Assembly (NCBI GenBank): GCA_937877565.1
Contig: CALFJB010000015.1
Location: 1-47,990 of the forward strand
Origin: an uncultured Selenomonadales bacterium
GTDB lineage: Bacteria; Bacillota; Negativicutes; Selenomonadales; Selenomonadaceae
Direction: 5' to 3'
DNA length: 47,990 bases
The position numbers and the translations under genes are program-made. This document shows, one piece after another, positions 17,601-25,936 of the stretch. The notes under the pieces are model-generated. The model did not search any database. It was not told the DNA's origin and was given only the letters and a program-made list of their open reading frames with translations. How positions within the stretch are numbered: position 1 is the first letter of the stretch; every line of letters begins with the position of its first letter.

Positions 17601-18473
17601 CAAGATAATTCTGAAATTGAAACGCTGACAGAAATTATTGACGCGCTGAAAGATTTGTTTGATAAAAATTCAGAATTGGAAGTTGCCGCCGCAATTATCG
17701 ACTTCAGCAACAATTTAACCTACTGCTACGGCAATTTAAAAGACTTTGACGCCGCGCAGAAAATTAACGAGGATATGTTAAACTTCAGCAAAGAAAATTT
17801 CGGCGATTATTCCGACGAAACTGTTTCTGTACTTTATGCGAAAAGCGATTTACTTTTCAACAGTGAACAATTTGAAGAATCGCTGAATTGCGGCAGAGAA
17901 ATTATAAAAATTTTCAAAGACAAGCGCGGCGATGAAACTTTTGATCATATCGTGGCTTTAAAAAGTCTTGCCGCCAAATTATACCACTTGCAAAGGTATG
18001 ATGAGGCGGTTAAAGTTGTGCTGGAAGTTATCGACAACTATAAAAAATTTCACGGCGCACAAGTTCTTCATTTTATCGAAAGTTATGCACGTTTGGCGGA
18101 ACTTTACGAGTTGAAGGCAGACTTTGATAACGCGCTGAAATGGCGGCAACATGTTATTGAATTGTACAAAAAAAATTGGCCGCCAGAGGCGGTACTGACA
18201 ATTGGGGCAATGGCAGAAAAAGCCGCAACTTTTGAAATGGCTGAAAGATTTTCAGAGGCGTTGGAATTGCGGAAAGAAATTGCCGCAATTTACGAAATAA
18301 AGCAAAAGAAAATGGCTGATGACTTTGACGAAAATTTGCAGGATTATTACCGTGACGAATTGGAAAATATAATTTCGCTGTTGGAAAAAATCAATCCGGC
18401 TGAAATTGAAATTTGGCAGAAAAAAATTGACGCCCTTGAAAATGTTGAGGACGATACAGACGATGATATTTAA
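14640..18473 (+). CDS. STAND-type P-loop NTPase with long C-terminal TPR region
   Basis: 1277 residues from TTG 14640 with AGGAGGAA upstream. The P-loop is at the very N-terminus: YYGVAGMGKTALLKNL, Walker A at 35-42, and Walker B IVIFLDSYE at 228-236, followed by a sensor-like WILSGRNKLR. This fits a STAND/NACHT-like signalling ATPase. There is no N-terminal effector domain. Instead residues 125-158 are an unusual Ala/Gly/Val-rich hydrophobic stretch (IGLAAAVASTVATGGVAG and on) inside the NTPase region that could insert in a membrane. From about 540 to 1260 the protein is helical repeats of TPR type, acidic, probably the sensing part. Residues 732-833 and 834-935 are a recent tandem duplication. 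It is monocistronic, bracketed by terminators. A defence or regulatory role is an inference from architecture only. Confidence 0.78.
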   Translation: MDSGIFIDRDELREDFKNQCQNFSSSGSKIIQYYGVAGMGKTALLKNLMASLQGTGIDSVYHDFDSVNDMRVVLKKLARRFSKIGFEFPLFEMGCYLYEVNIGENVYPPKHKNFLEEYPFLTDNIGLAAAVASTVATGGVAGMVVGIDAVTKALPLISDLISKVYSYCVENLDADNANLNYKKHVEETIKDLEKFAENTTNEMDFEDKLVNLFAQDFSHCMQKNNRKIVIFLDSYEILLNKGRKTKEHPEPDWWLKEILNFEIPNVIWILSGRNKLRYLRGKAMQHELKPFDDVVSLKFLQSRGIEKNPTLCYQLTKLTRGYPLYLELCAEHYNLLKKKDKHHEPDISEFGSENEDFTDRRNKIVFNLIECMDDTGIRETIKYFCALRMWFDEMAYGVIPVFNETAYNILKNYSFVRVADNDGEFSQNFFYVDNAVQEILLSKYKKENPYVIGNSLKNTNKFFAELIKNSADDYIFCGYCYRLWGDTIVRLVDDADKLKTYYEEFFEPRTGLNSDFEINSDFRAVAENITWNFLAKVKMLVKSEENCTAHAYFELVLAHLNNVQRRFSTAADYAESAYKKFEILNNGENVILSLKILAAAYKGQGLNKNQIETQRQIVTATEKYFNDFEKNIDALETLYDVLSENNLRYDAIEVRGQMIDVYKNEYGADGEETLEIMGELADEWDDFRKFDKALEIRQEILEIVKGDLSAEIEAEKQIAYIYHHAKNYPKEIEHYEKVLELIRAKDGEYSKDLMEPLSEMAETFWDINNFDEWGKKRDEIVAIYQNKIDAESEQHGENSKEVIDAIGSLIHWLERIEANEDVAKWNEILQPKKIEHYKKVSENIRAKNGDFSEDLIEPLSRMAKTFWNMENFDEWGKKRDEIISIYQNKIDAESEEHGENSEEVIDVIEDLIWQLEIIEATDEVENWQNILRSKKIAANIPVDDEGDELEELHNKFDELQANLEKIFDSETFEEFVDTAKELAEIAKQDNSEIETLTEIIDALKDLFDKNSELEVAAAIIDFSNNLTYCYGNLKDFDAAQKINEDMLNFSKENFGDYSDETVSVLYAKSDLLFNSEQFEESLNCGREIIKIFKDKRGDETFDHIVALKSLAAKLYHLQRYDEAVKVVLEVIDNYKKFHGAQVLHFIESYARLAELYELKADFDNALKWRQHVIELYKKNWPPEAVLTIGAMAEKAATFEMAERFSEALELRKEIAAIYEIKQKKMADDFDENLQDYYRDELENIISLLEKINPAEIEIWQKKIDALENVEDDTDDDI
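16833..17444 (+). repeat. Tandem in-frame 306-base duplication within the STAND gene
   Basis: Copies at 16833-17138 and 17139-17444, each 102 codons, beginning IEHYxKV and containing NFDEWGKKRDEI, then IYQNKIDAESE. Around 100 bases in the middle are almost identical at the DNA level, implying a recent duplication that added sensing repeats. Confidence 0.85.
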
Positions 18474-18485
18474 ATAGAAAACGCG

Positions 18486-18532
18486 GCGGGCAGTTGAAGG
18501 TTGAAAAATCTTTGACGCCCGCTATTTATTTT
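18486..18532 (+). terminator. Terminator after the STAND gene
   Basis: GCGGGC (18486-18491) pairs with GCCCGC (18517-18522), followed by TATTTATTTT. The outer pair is G-C here and A-T in the related terminator at 14431, a compensatory change. Confidence 0.75.
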
Positions 18533-18593
18533 GCTTGAAATGGTGTACAATACGAAAAAATTTTAAAATCTGTGAAGGGAGACGATTATCAAA

Positions 18594-19544
18594 TTGACAA
18601 AGAAAAAAATTGAACTGCGAAATTTTGAGGAGACACGCGCAATTTTGGGCGAAAGTGACGAATTTTTACAGCTGATTGATGAAAAATTTAACTGCCGAAT
18701 TGTCAGCAGGGGCAACTTTATTGAACTTTTCGGCGAAGATATGGAAGTTGAACGCGCCGCGCAGGTTATCGACGAAATTAAAAAACTGCATCGCGCAGGA
18801 AATATTATCGCAATGAATGACGTTGCGGCGGCTGTCAAACTGGTTAAAGAAAATCGCGCAGAGGATTTACAAAAACTTTTCGGCGAAACTGTCATAGTAA
18901 CGGCGAAGGGTACGCACATTCACGCAAAAAGTATCGGGCAACAAAATTATATCGACACGATGAAAAACCACGTTATAACTTTTGGAATTGGTCCCGCCGG
19001 TACAGGAAAAACTTTTTTAGCTGTAGCAATGGCGGCGTACTATTTGCGCGTCCGTGAAGTTAAAAAAATAATTTTGACGCGCCCAGCAGTTGAGGCAGGC
19101 GAAAAGTTAGGATTTTTGCCCGGCGATATGCAAGAAAAAGTTGATCCGTACCTGCGCCCGCTGTATGACGCCTTGCAAGATATTTGGGGCTTGGATATGT
19201 ATCAAAAATTTTTTGCTAAAGGCGTGATAGAAATTGCGCCGCTTGCGTATATGCGCGGGCGAACATTGAGCGACGCTTTTATAATTTTGGACGAGGCGCA
19301 AAATACAACCTCAAGACAAATGAAAATGTTTTTAACGCGGCTTGGCTTTAATTCAAGAATGGCGGTAACGGGCGATTTAAGCCAAATAGATTTGCCGCGT
19401 GGCGTAACTTCTGGACTTACTGAAGCGGTAGAAATTTTAAACGGCGTTGAAGGAATTGGAATTTGTGAATTAAATTCTGCGGACGTTGTGCGCCATGACA
19501 TTGTTTCAAGAATTATTGACGCTTATGATAAAGTCTCTGAATAA
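18594..19544 (+). CDS. phoH: PhoH-family ATPase
   Basis: 316 residues, standard length, starting at TTG 18594 with AAGGGAG upstream (spacing slightly long). The N-terminal 120 residues are the KH-like part; the P-loop is GPAGTGKT at 133-140, followed by ILTRPAVEAGEKLGFLPGD and the acidic Walker B FIILDEAQNTT. PhoH (YbeZ) proteins are RNA-linked ATPases usually placed with ybeY in ribosome maturation. Here ybeY is not adjacent and the gene is followed 42 bases later by relA/spoT, which suggests a shared transcript for RNA and stringent-response functions. Confidence 0.95.
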   Translation: MTKKKIELRNFEETRAILGESDEFLQLIDEKFNCRIVSRGNFIELFGEDMEVERAAQVIDEIKKLHRAGNIIAMNDVAAAVKLVKENRAEDLQKLFGETVIVTAKGTHIHAKSIGQQNYIDTMKNHVITFGIGPAGTGKTFLAVAMAAYYLRVREVKKIILTRPAVEAGEKLGFLPGDMQEKVDPYLRPLYDALQDIWGLDMYQKFFAKGVIEIAPLAYMRGRTLSDAFIILDEAQNTTSRQMKMFLTRLGFNSRMAVTGDLSQIDLPRGVTSGLTEAVEILNGVEGIGICELNSADVVRHDIVSRIIDAYDKVSE

Positions 19545-19586
19545 AAAAGAATAGCTGTAAATAATCCTGAAAAGAAGGTGATATAA

Positions 19587-21854
19587 ATGAACGACAAAGA
19601 TAAAAAACCCGTAACGATTGAATCAATAGCAGAAGCCGTGAAAAGTTACCAGCCGGACGCAGATTTTGATATGTTGGAACGAGCGTACCTTGTGGCGAAG
19701 GAAGGACACAAAGACCAAGTACGAGCAAGCGGCGAACCGTACATAATACACCCGCTAAACGTGGCGGCAATTTTAACCGAATTACAACTTGACGACAAAA
19801 CAATAGCGGCGGCAATTTTACACGACGTGGCGGAAGATACACTTTTCACGATTGACGAAATAAAAGATATGTTTGGCGACGAAATTGCACTTTTAATTGA
19901 CGGCGTAACGAAAATTGGACAAATTCCAATCAGTTTGGTTAAGAAAAAAGACCCTGCGAAGTCAAAGGCAGATGCCGAACGCGCCAAACTTAAGGAAGAG
20001 CAAAAACTTGAAACTTATCGCAAAATGATTATCGCAATGGCTAAAGATATTCGCGTAATTATGATCAAACTTGCCGACCGTCTTCACAATATGCGGACGC
20101 TGAAATATACAAAGCCGGATAAACAAAAACGAATTGCTCAAGAAACGCTTGAAATTTACGCGCCGCTTGCAAATCGTCTGGGTATTTCAAGTATTAAATG
20201 GGAGCTTGAAGATTTAAGCCTTAGATATTTGGAGCCGGAAATTTATTATAACCTCGTCAAAAATGTTGATCAGAAACGCAAGGACAGACAAATTTATATC
20301 ACTGAAGCGGTTAAACAGATTGAGGAAGAATTTGACGATATGGATATACACGCCTCAATCAGCGGACGCGCCAAACATTTTTACAGCATTTATAAAAAGA
20401 TGGTGCGCGATAACAAAGAAATTGGCGGGATTTACGACTTGTACGCCGTGAGAATTTTGGTTGACGACGTGAAGGACTGTTACCACGTTTTGGGGATAAT
20501 TCATTCACGCTGGAAACCAATTCCCGGACGTTTCAAAGATTATATCGCCGTACCGAAAACTAACGGCTACCGCTCCCTTCATACAACGGTTATGGTTTTA
20601 GGTTATCCGCTTGAAATTCAAATTCGTACCTACGCAATGCACCAAATTTCAGAATACGGCGTTGCGGCGCACTGGAAATATAAAGAGGCGGGCGGCAGTG
20701 TCAAAACAAATTCGGCTGATCAAAAAATGTCATGGCTCCATCAAATGGTACAACTTCAGCGCGAAATTAAAGACCCGAAAGAATATCTTGAGGCGTTGAA
20801 GATTGACATTTTCAGCGACGAAATTTTTGTATTTACTCCTGCAGGCGATTTACTGACTTTACCGCAAGGTTCAAATCCAATAGATTTTGCGTACCGCATC
20901 CATACTCAAGTTGGGCATCATTGTGTTGGCGCAAAAGTCAACGGCAAAATGGTTCCGCTTGAATACAAACTTCATACCGGCGATTATGTAGAAATTATTA
21001 CCAATCGTTCAAATAATGGACCTAGTTTGGATTGGTTGAATATAGTTGCGTCCAGTGATACGCGTACAAAAATTCGGGCGTGGTTTAAACGTGAAAACCG
21101 CGAAGAAAATATTCAGCACGGGCAACAATTAATTACAGACGAACTTAAAAAGTTGAGCTATTCGCCGAAAGAAATGCTGAAAGATAGCCGCCTTGAAAAA
21201 ATTGCTGAACAAATGAACATTGGAACGGAAGAAGATTTACTTGCACAGGTCGGCTACAACAGCGCACATTTGAACGGCGTTATTTTAAAGCTCGTCGAAT
21301 TTCATAAAAAAGAATTGGCTGAAAAAAATCCCTCCATAGAATCTGATATTTTGAAAGAAATTCGCCAAACTCAACAAAGTACCAAAGTTAAAAGCGACAG
21401 TGGAATTTTAGTTGAAGGTGAAAGCGGCTTTGTTGTACGCCTTGCCAAATGTTGCAATCCAATTCCGGGCGATGAAATTTCCGGTTACGTGACACGCGGG
21501 CGCGGCGTCAGCGTTCATCGCGTAGACTGTCCGAACATTTTAAAAGGCGTCGAATTGGATCGAATGATTGAAGTTAGCTGGGCGAATACCAAAGAAAATA
21601 CTTACACCGTCGAAATTGAAATTGTTTGCAACGATAAAAGCGGCGTACTCAATGAAGTTTTGGCTGTACCTTCAACACTTCAAATTAATATTGAGTCGAT
21701 TCACGCCACGCCGAATAAAAGTAATAAAACTTCAACAATCAAGCTGGGATTGGAAGTCAAAAACTCCATTGACGTTGAAAGAATTATGAATCAAATGCGC
21801 CGGTTGAGAAATATTTACAGCGTAACGCGTCCAATTAATCAGGGCGGCGATTAA
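19587..21854 (+). CDS. relA: Bifunctional (p)ppGpp synthetase/hydrolase (RelA/SpoT homologue)
   Basis: 755 residues; ATG 19587 has AGAAGGTG upstream. The hydrolase HD domain is intact, with HKDQVRASGEPYIIHP and the catalytic HDVAEDT (H79, D80), so the protein should both make and destroy the alarmone. The synthetase domain contains YDLYAVRILV, GRFKDYIAVPKTNGYRSLHT and EIQIRTYAMH. A TGS domain (IFVFTPAGDLLTLPQGSNPI) and a C-terminal CC/ACT regulatory region (ending RNIYSVTRPINQGGD) follow, as in ribosome-sensing long RSH enzymes. A terminator lies immediately downstream. Confidence 0.97.
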   Translation: MNDKDKKPVTIESIAEAVKSYQPDADFDMLERAYLVAKEGHKDQVRASGEPYIIHPLNVAAILTELQLDDKTIAAAILHDVAEDTLFTIDEIKDMFGDEIALLIDGVTKIGQIPISLVKKKDPAKSKADAERAKLKEEQKLETYRKMIIAMAKDIRVIMIKLADRLHNMRTLKYTKPDKQKRIAQETLEIYAPLANRLGISSIKWELEDLSLRYLEPEIYYNLVKNVDQKRKDRQIYITEAVKQIEEEFDDMDIHASISGRAKHFYSIYKKMVRDNKEIGGIYDLYAVRILVDDVKDCYHVLGIIHSRWKPIPGRFKDYIAVPKTNGYRSLHTTVMVLGYPLEIQIRTYAMHQISEYGVAAHWKYKEAGGSVKTNSADQKMSWLHQMVQLQREIKDPKEYLEALKIDIFSDEIFVFTPAGDLLTLPQGSNPIDFAYRIHTQVGHHCVGAKVNGKMVPLEYKLHTGDYVEIITNRSNNGPSLDWLNIVASSDTRTKIRAWFKRENREENIQHGQQLITDELKKLSYSPKEMLKDSRLEKIAEQMNIGTEEDLLAQVGYNSAHLNGVILKLVEFHKKELAEKNPSIESDILKEIRQTQQSTKVKSDSGILVEGESGFVVRLAKCCNPIPGDEISGYVTRGRGVSVHRVDCPNILKGVELDRMIEVSWANTKENTYTVEIEIVCNDKSGVLNEVLAVPSTLQINIESIHATPNKSNKTSTIKLGLEVKNSIDVERIMNQMRRLRNIYSVTRPINQGGD

Positions 21855-21865
21855 TTCAAAATTAA

Positions 21866-21895
21866 CGCGGCAGCAATATTTTGCCGCGCTTTTTC
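21866..21895 (+). terminator. Rho-independent terminator after relA/spoT
   Basis: CGCGGCA (21866-21872) pairs with TGCCGCG (21882-21888), followed by CTTTTTC. Confidence 0.85.
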
Positions 21896-21929
21896 ATTAA
21901 ATTCTAATGTTCAATGAAAATTTTTTAGG

Positions 21930-21935
21930 TATAAT
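21930..21935 (+). promoter_or_regulatory. Candidate -10 element for the exported-protein cluster
   Basis: TATAAT lies 30 bases before the ATG at 21965 and just after the relA terminator. The matching -35 region is poor (TGTTCA at 21908), so this is a moderate candidate. Confidence 0.4.
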
Positions 21936-21964
21936 ATCAGAAAATTAAATTGGAGGTTTTTAAA

Positions 21965-22747
21965 ATGCAGAAAAAATTTTTTTGTATGCTGATGTCTGCG
22001 ATATTTTTAATTTCAAGTGTGGTAATGGCGGCAGAAATTCAAGGTAACGGTTTCATTGAAGTTGAAGGTATAAAATATTTTTCTAATGACATAAATCCGG
22101 TGACCGGAAAACCTTATACTTTGGACGAACTGCGCCGAATGGCGGTTGTGGACGGTTACCGCATACTTGCTGAAGAACTGGGAGACTTGCACATTTCAGC
22201 AGTTACTATAATGAAAAATGCAATGCTCGACGACACAGTAAAAACTGAAGTTGAAAAAACTATTCGTAACTCAAAAGTTACCGTTACACGTGACAGCGAA
22301 AATAATTTTTATGCCAAAGTAAGATTGAACCTTTATGGCGGCGCAAATTCAATCGCAAATATTGTCGTTCCCAAAGATACAAAAGTTGAGCCGTTCCCAA
22401 AATTCAATCCAAAATTTGAAACAATCGACAGCAATTATACCGGTTTAATTATTGACTTGAGCGGGCAGGAAGTTTCAACCGCCATTTTGCCAAAAATTAA
22501 ATCTGTCAGTGGCAAAGAAGTTTACGCCTTCCAATTTTTGAATCGCAATGTTGTTGTATCGCGTGGAATGGTAAATTATTCCGACGGCTCAAATAATTCT
22601 CGCGCAGGCAACAATCCTTTGACAATTCAAGCAATGTTTGTTGAAGATTGCGACGTTGTTGTAAGCGACGACGACGCAGAAAAAATTCTTGCCGCAAATT
22701 CAAAATCGAATTTCCTCAAAAATTGCATGGTTGTTTTTGTAAAATGA
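21965..22747 (+). CDS. Exported LPP20-like protein of unknown function
   Basis: 260 residues from ATG 21965 with GGAGG upstream; the in-frame TTG at 21950 overlaps the ribosome site and is rejected. A signal peptide covers residues 1-22 or so (FFCMLMSAIFLISSVVMAA), so the protein is periplasmic or outer-membrane associated. The N-terminal half has the LPP20-like pattern: GNGFIEVEG, then a helix RRMAVVDGYRILAEEL and beta strands SKVTVTRDSENNFYAKVRL. The C-terminal half contains LIIDLSGQEVSTAILPKI and DVVVSDDDAEKIL, which suggests a second alpha/beta domain. It is followed after ten bases by a second exported protein. Confidence 0.7.
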   Translation: MQKKFFCMLMSAIFLISSVVMAAEIQGNGFIEVEGIKYFSNDINPVTGKPYTLDELRRMAVVDGYRILAEELGDLHISAVTIMKNAMLDDTVKTEVEKTIRNSKVTVTRDSENNFYAKVRLNLYGGANSIANIVVPKDTKVEPFPKFNPKFETIDSNYTGLIIDLSGQEVSTAILPKIKSVSGKEVYAFQFLNRNVVVSRGMVNYSDGSNNSRAGNNPLTIQAMFVEDCDVVVSDDDAEKILAANSKSNFLKNCMVVFVK

Positions 22748-22757
22748 GGTGAACATA

Positions 22758-23777
22758 ATGAAAAACTTTTTTAAAATTTTCAGTTTGGTGGCGATAATTT
22801 TTTGTTTAAGCAGTCAAATAACTTTTGCGAAGTCAGAAATTGTGGAGGCGTTCGGTACTTACGTAATGGATGTGAAAGTTGACGAAACTTTTGCAACGGG
22901 TACAGCCCGCGCCCGTGAAGAGGCTAAACGCGCCGCCGCCGAAAAAGCCGGCGTATACGTTCAAAGTTATTCAAAAATGATAAACTTGGAGCTTGATTAC
23001 GACGAAGTTAAAACCATTACCGCGCAACTTTTAAAAGTGCAAGACGGAGAAAAAATTGATACTAAAACGCTTGACGGTGGATTGATTGAAATTAAAGTTA
23101 CAATTAAAGCCCTTGTTGAATTTCCAAACGATGAAATGTTAAAAGCTATGATGTCAGATAAACAAAATCTGGAAGAGGCAACCGCCAAATACAAAGTTTT
23201 GGAGCAGGAATACGAGGCACTCAAAAAAGAAATGGAGGCGTTGAAAGGCGACTACAGAAAAGCCGGTAAAACCGAAAAAGAACGTATCAAGTATGACATT
23301 GCAAGAAATGAAAAATACTTTGCCGCACTGATTGAATTGGAGCAGGGCAACAATTTTTATTTTCGCAAAGATTATCAAAACGCAATTAACTTTTACACCA
23401 ACGCAATTAACATTCAGCCGAATTTTGCAGAGGCGTATAACAATCGCGGCAACTGCTACAACAATTTGAAACAATTTCAAGCGGCGTTGAGCGATTTACA
23501 AACTGCCGTAAGATACAACAGCGTTGATTCGCGTATTCATAACAATTTGGGCAACGTTTATCTTGAAATGGAAAATTACGGCGCGGCGATTAATTCTTAC
23601 ACGCAGGCAATTAATTTGAATCCTAATTTGTTTACGGCTTATTTTAATCGTGCGCTTGCGTATTCGTACTTGGGACAATTCCAAAACGCGTTGCCGGATG
23701 CTCAACGCGCAATGGCTTTAAATCCTGCTGACGCGGACGCAAAAAATTTATACGATCAAATTTCCCGCCGCATTTAA
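22758..23777 (+). CDS. Exported protein with LPP20-like domain, coiled coil and TPRs
   Basis: 339 residues from ATG 22758 with GAGGTG upstream. A signal peptide (residues 1-25) is followed by a domain with the pattern EAFGTYVMD, REEAKRAAAEKAGVYVQSYS and DEVKTITAQLLKVQ, which is shared with the next gene. Residues about 130-180 are a charged coiled coil (LEQEYEALKKEMEALKGDY). The rest is about four TPR units, for example NFAEAYNNRGNCYNNLKQF and NLFTAYFNRALAYSYLGQF. TPRs bind peptides, so this is likely a periplasmic scaffold. Function is unknown; position suggests it works with its two exported neighbours. Confidence 0.75.
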   Translation: MKNFFKIFSLVAIIFCLSSQITFAKSEIVEAFGTYVMDVKVDETFATGTARAREEAKRAAAEKAGVYVQSYSKMINLELDYDEVKTITAQLLKVQDGEKIDTKTLDGGLIEIKVTIKALVEFPNDEMLKAMMSDKQNLEEATAKYKVLEQEYEALKKEMEALKGDYRKAGKTEKERIKYDIARNEKYFAALIELEQGNNFYFRKDYQNAINFYTNAINIQPNFAEAYNNRGNCYNNLKQFQAALSDLQTAVRYNSVDSRIHNNLGNVYLEMENYGAAINSYTQAINLNPNLFTAYFNRALAYSYLGQFQNALPDAQRAMALNPADADAKNLYDQISRRI

Positions 23778-23801
23778 AATTTTTTGATTGAGGCGGCAGG
23801 T

Positions 23802-24215
23802 ATGTTAAAAAAATTTATGACGGCGATTTTAATTTTTGGAATTTTGATTTTTGCCACTGTAACAAGTGCGGAATTTAAAATTTTTGAAGGCGTCGGCGAA
23901 CATTACATGGAAGATTCAACTGAAACGCTTGATGCGGCAAAAGATAAGGCGAAACTTGCCGCCGAACTCAACATAGCCGAACAAGTAGCCGTAATGGTTT
24001 TTAGTTATTCAGAAATGCACAATTCAAATTTGACGCGGGACGAAATTATTACAATTACCGCCGGAATTTTGAAAGTTACTGATGTTAAATACGCGCTGAA
24101 GTCTGAAAATGACGGTACACTTTTAATGCGGGCGGTTGTGACGGCTGAAGTTGATATTGATGAAGTCCCTGCACTTATCGAACGTGAAATTAAACGGCGG
24201 GAAAATCAAAACTAA
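23802..24215 (+). CDS. Small exported protein sharing the LPP20-like domain of its neighbour
   Basis: 137 residues from ATG 23802 with GAGG eight bases upstream; an in-frame TTG at 23784 lacks a site. Signal peptide 1-23 (FMTAILIFGILIFATVTSA). The mature part is just the domain also seen in the preceding gene: FEGVGEHYMEDS, then KLAAELNIAEQVAVMVFSYS and DEIITITAGILKVTDVKY. Matching features line up in order, so the two are paralogues by domain. It ends the three-gene run before a terminator. Confidence 0.72.
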   Translation: MLKKFMTAILIFGILIFATVTSAEFKIFEGVGEHYMEDSTETLDAAKDKAKLAAELNIAEQVAVMVFSYSEMHNSNLTRDEIITITAGILKVTDVKYALKSENDGTLLMRAVVTAEVDIDEVPALIEREIKRRENQN

Positions 24216-24221
24216 AAAAAT

Positions 24222-24268
24222 AAAATCTGCGCGAGTTTTCGTAAAAAAATTCTAACGCAGATTTTTTT
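24222..24268. terminator. Bidirectional terminator between the exported cluster and thrC
   Basis: AAAATCTGCG (24222-24231) pairs with CGCAGATTTT (24256-24265), with T-rich DNA after it and A-rich DNA before it; genes on both sides converge here. Confidence 0.85.
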
Positions 24269-24281
24269 ATTGATTAAAAAT

Positions 24282-25793
24282 TTATTGAGCGGCGAATTTT
24301 AAAACTTGTTCCGCCATTTCGTTTTTATCGCAAATATTTTCGTGCAAAATTTTAGCTGAACCGAGAGCCGCAAGGTTTTTTGGCACGTCTTTTTTTGTAA
24401 CCCAAGCAAGTTTATCCAACTGCGCGAGGTCGTCAATACCTTCAGTATTTTCGCCCAACGCCTTTAAAACCGAATTAGTAAATTTGAACGGGCTGGCAGT
24501 GGAGGCAAGCATAACCGGCGACATATCTTTTGTATTGCGGCGATATTTGCCGAGTACCATCATTGCAACGGCGGTATGAGTATCGACAAGATATTTATAG
24601 TTGCCGAAAACTTCCTTAATCAGCGCGGTAGTTTCCTCTTCAGTTGCGTAGTCGGCGTAAAAAATTTTGTCGAGGCGATTTTTCAGCGACGAATTAATTT
24701 TATATTTGCCGGTTTCGTTCAATTCCTTCATAAAAGTTTTAACTTTTTCGGTATCGCCGTTAGTTTCGTGATACAGCAGCCGCTCCAAATTACTTGAAAT
24801 TAAAATATCCATCGACGGCGTAATAGTTTTATAAAATTCTCTGTTTCTGTCATAAACGCCGGTATTAAAAAAGTCCGTCAAAATGTGATTCATATTCGAC
24901 GCGCAAATTAATTTTTTGATAGGTACGCCCATTTGTTTTGCGTAGTACGCCGCCAAAATATTTCCAAAGTTGCCGGTAGGAACTACCACATTAACAGTAT
25001 CGCCGATTTTTATTGTACCGGATTTTACAAATTCGGCGTAGGAGGCAACGTAGTAACAAATTTGCGGTACAAGACGCCCCCAGTTAATGGAATTTGCCGA
25101 ACTCAATTTCACGTTAGATTTTTCCAATTCTGCGCGAATTTTTTCATCTGCGAAAATATTTTTGACGCCGTTTTGGCAGTCGTCGAAATTTCCTTTAACC
25201 GCCGTAACGTTCACATTTTTACCGGCTTGAGTAACCATTTGCAGTTTTTGAATTTTGCTTACGCCGTCGGCAGGATAGAAAACCATTATTTTTGTCTGCG
25301 GTACGTCTGCAAAACCTGCAAGCGCGGCTTTTCCCGTATCGCCGGAAGTTGCCACTAAAATTAAAATTTCTTTCGTTTCGCCAACTTTTTTTAAAGCCCG
25401 CGTCATAAGTTGCGGCAAAAGCTGAAGTGCCATATCCTTAAAGGCACTCGTGTTACCGTGGAAAAGTTCCATAACGCCGACAGGGGACGCTCGATGTTGT
25501 TCATCTTTGATTAAAATCATTAAAGGCACTTTCGACACCACGTCAAACCAATCATAAGCAACTTCGCAACTTTCAAAGAGTTCATCTTCAGTATAATCTG
25601 TCAAAAATTTTTTCAAAACAAAAACTGCGCGTTGGCAATAATTTTTATTGACTAAATTTTTAATATCATCCAAAGTGATTTTCGGAATTGATTCAGGAAC
25701 GAACAAGCCGCCGTCATCTGCTATGCCTTTGAGGATAACGTCCGCCGAATTTAAAGGCTGGAAATTTTTTGTACGAGTGCTGATATATTTCAA
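24282..25793 (-). CDS. thrC: Threonine synthase
   Basis: 503 residues; the start is TTG at 25793 with AGGAGGAA upstream. The enzyme converts O-phosphohomoserine to threonine with pyridoxal phosphate. The cofactor lysine lies in ELFHGNTSAFKDMALQLLP (K119), and the phosphate-binding loop is ILVATSGDTGKAAL. The N-terminal TRTKNFQ and the long form of about 500 residues match the class found in enterobacteria and fungi. The gene is divergent from hom-thrB across a 143-base spacer, so the whole threonine branch can be regulated from one point. Confidence 0.96.
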   Translation of the reverse strand: MKYISTRTKNFQPLNSADVILKGIADDGGLFVPESIPKITLDDIKNLVNKNYCQRAVFVLKKFLTDYTEDELFESCEVAYDWFDVVSKVPLMILIKDEQHRASPVGVMELFHGNTSAFKDMALQLLPQLMTRALKKVGETKEILILVATSGDTGKAALAGFADVPQTKIMVFYPADGVSKIQKLQMVTQAGKNVNVTAVKGNFDDCQNGVKNIFADEKIRAELEKSNVKLSSANSINWGRLVPQICYYVASYAEFVKSGTIKIGDTVNVVVPTGNFGNILAAYYAKQMGVPIKKLICASNMNHILTDFFNTGVYDRNREFYKTITPSMDILISSNLERLLYHETNGDTEKVKTFMKELNETGKYKINSSLKNRLDKIFYADYATEEETTALIKEVFGNYKYLVDTHTAVAMMVLGKYRRNTKDMSPVMLASTASPFKFTNSVLKALGENTEGIDDLAQLDKLAWVTKKDVPKNLAALGSAKILHENICDKNEMAEQVLKFAAQ

Positions 25794-25936
25794 AAATAAT
25801 TCCTCCTAAAATTTTTTCTGATTGTACCACGTTATTTGCAAATGCGAAAGTTTTTCTTTAGCAGGAAATATTAAAATCACTGCCGAATATTTTTTTGTTA
25901 ATTTATTTTCAGATTTAACAGGAGGAATAAATTTTT

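Noticed and set aside
25794..25936. Possible riboswitch or T-box in the thrC-hom spacer
   Set aside because: Only 143 bases, AT-rich, with no specifier stem, T-box sequence or terminator/antiterminator pair visible.
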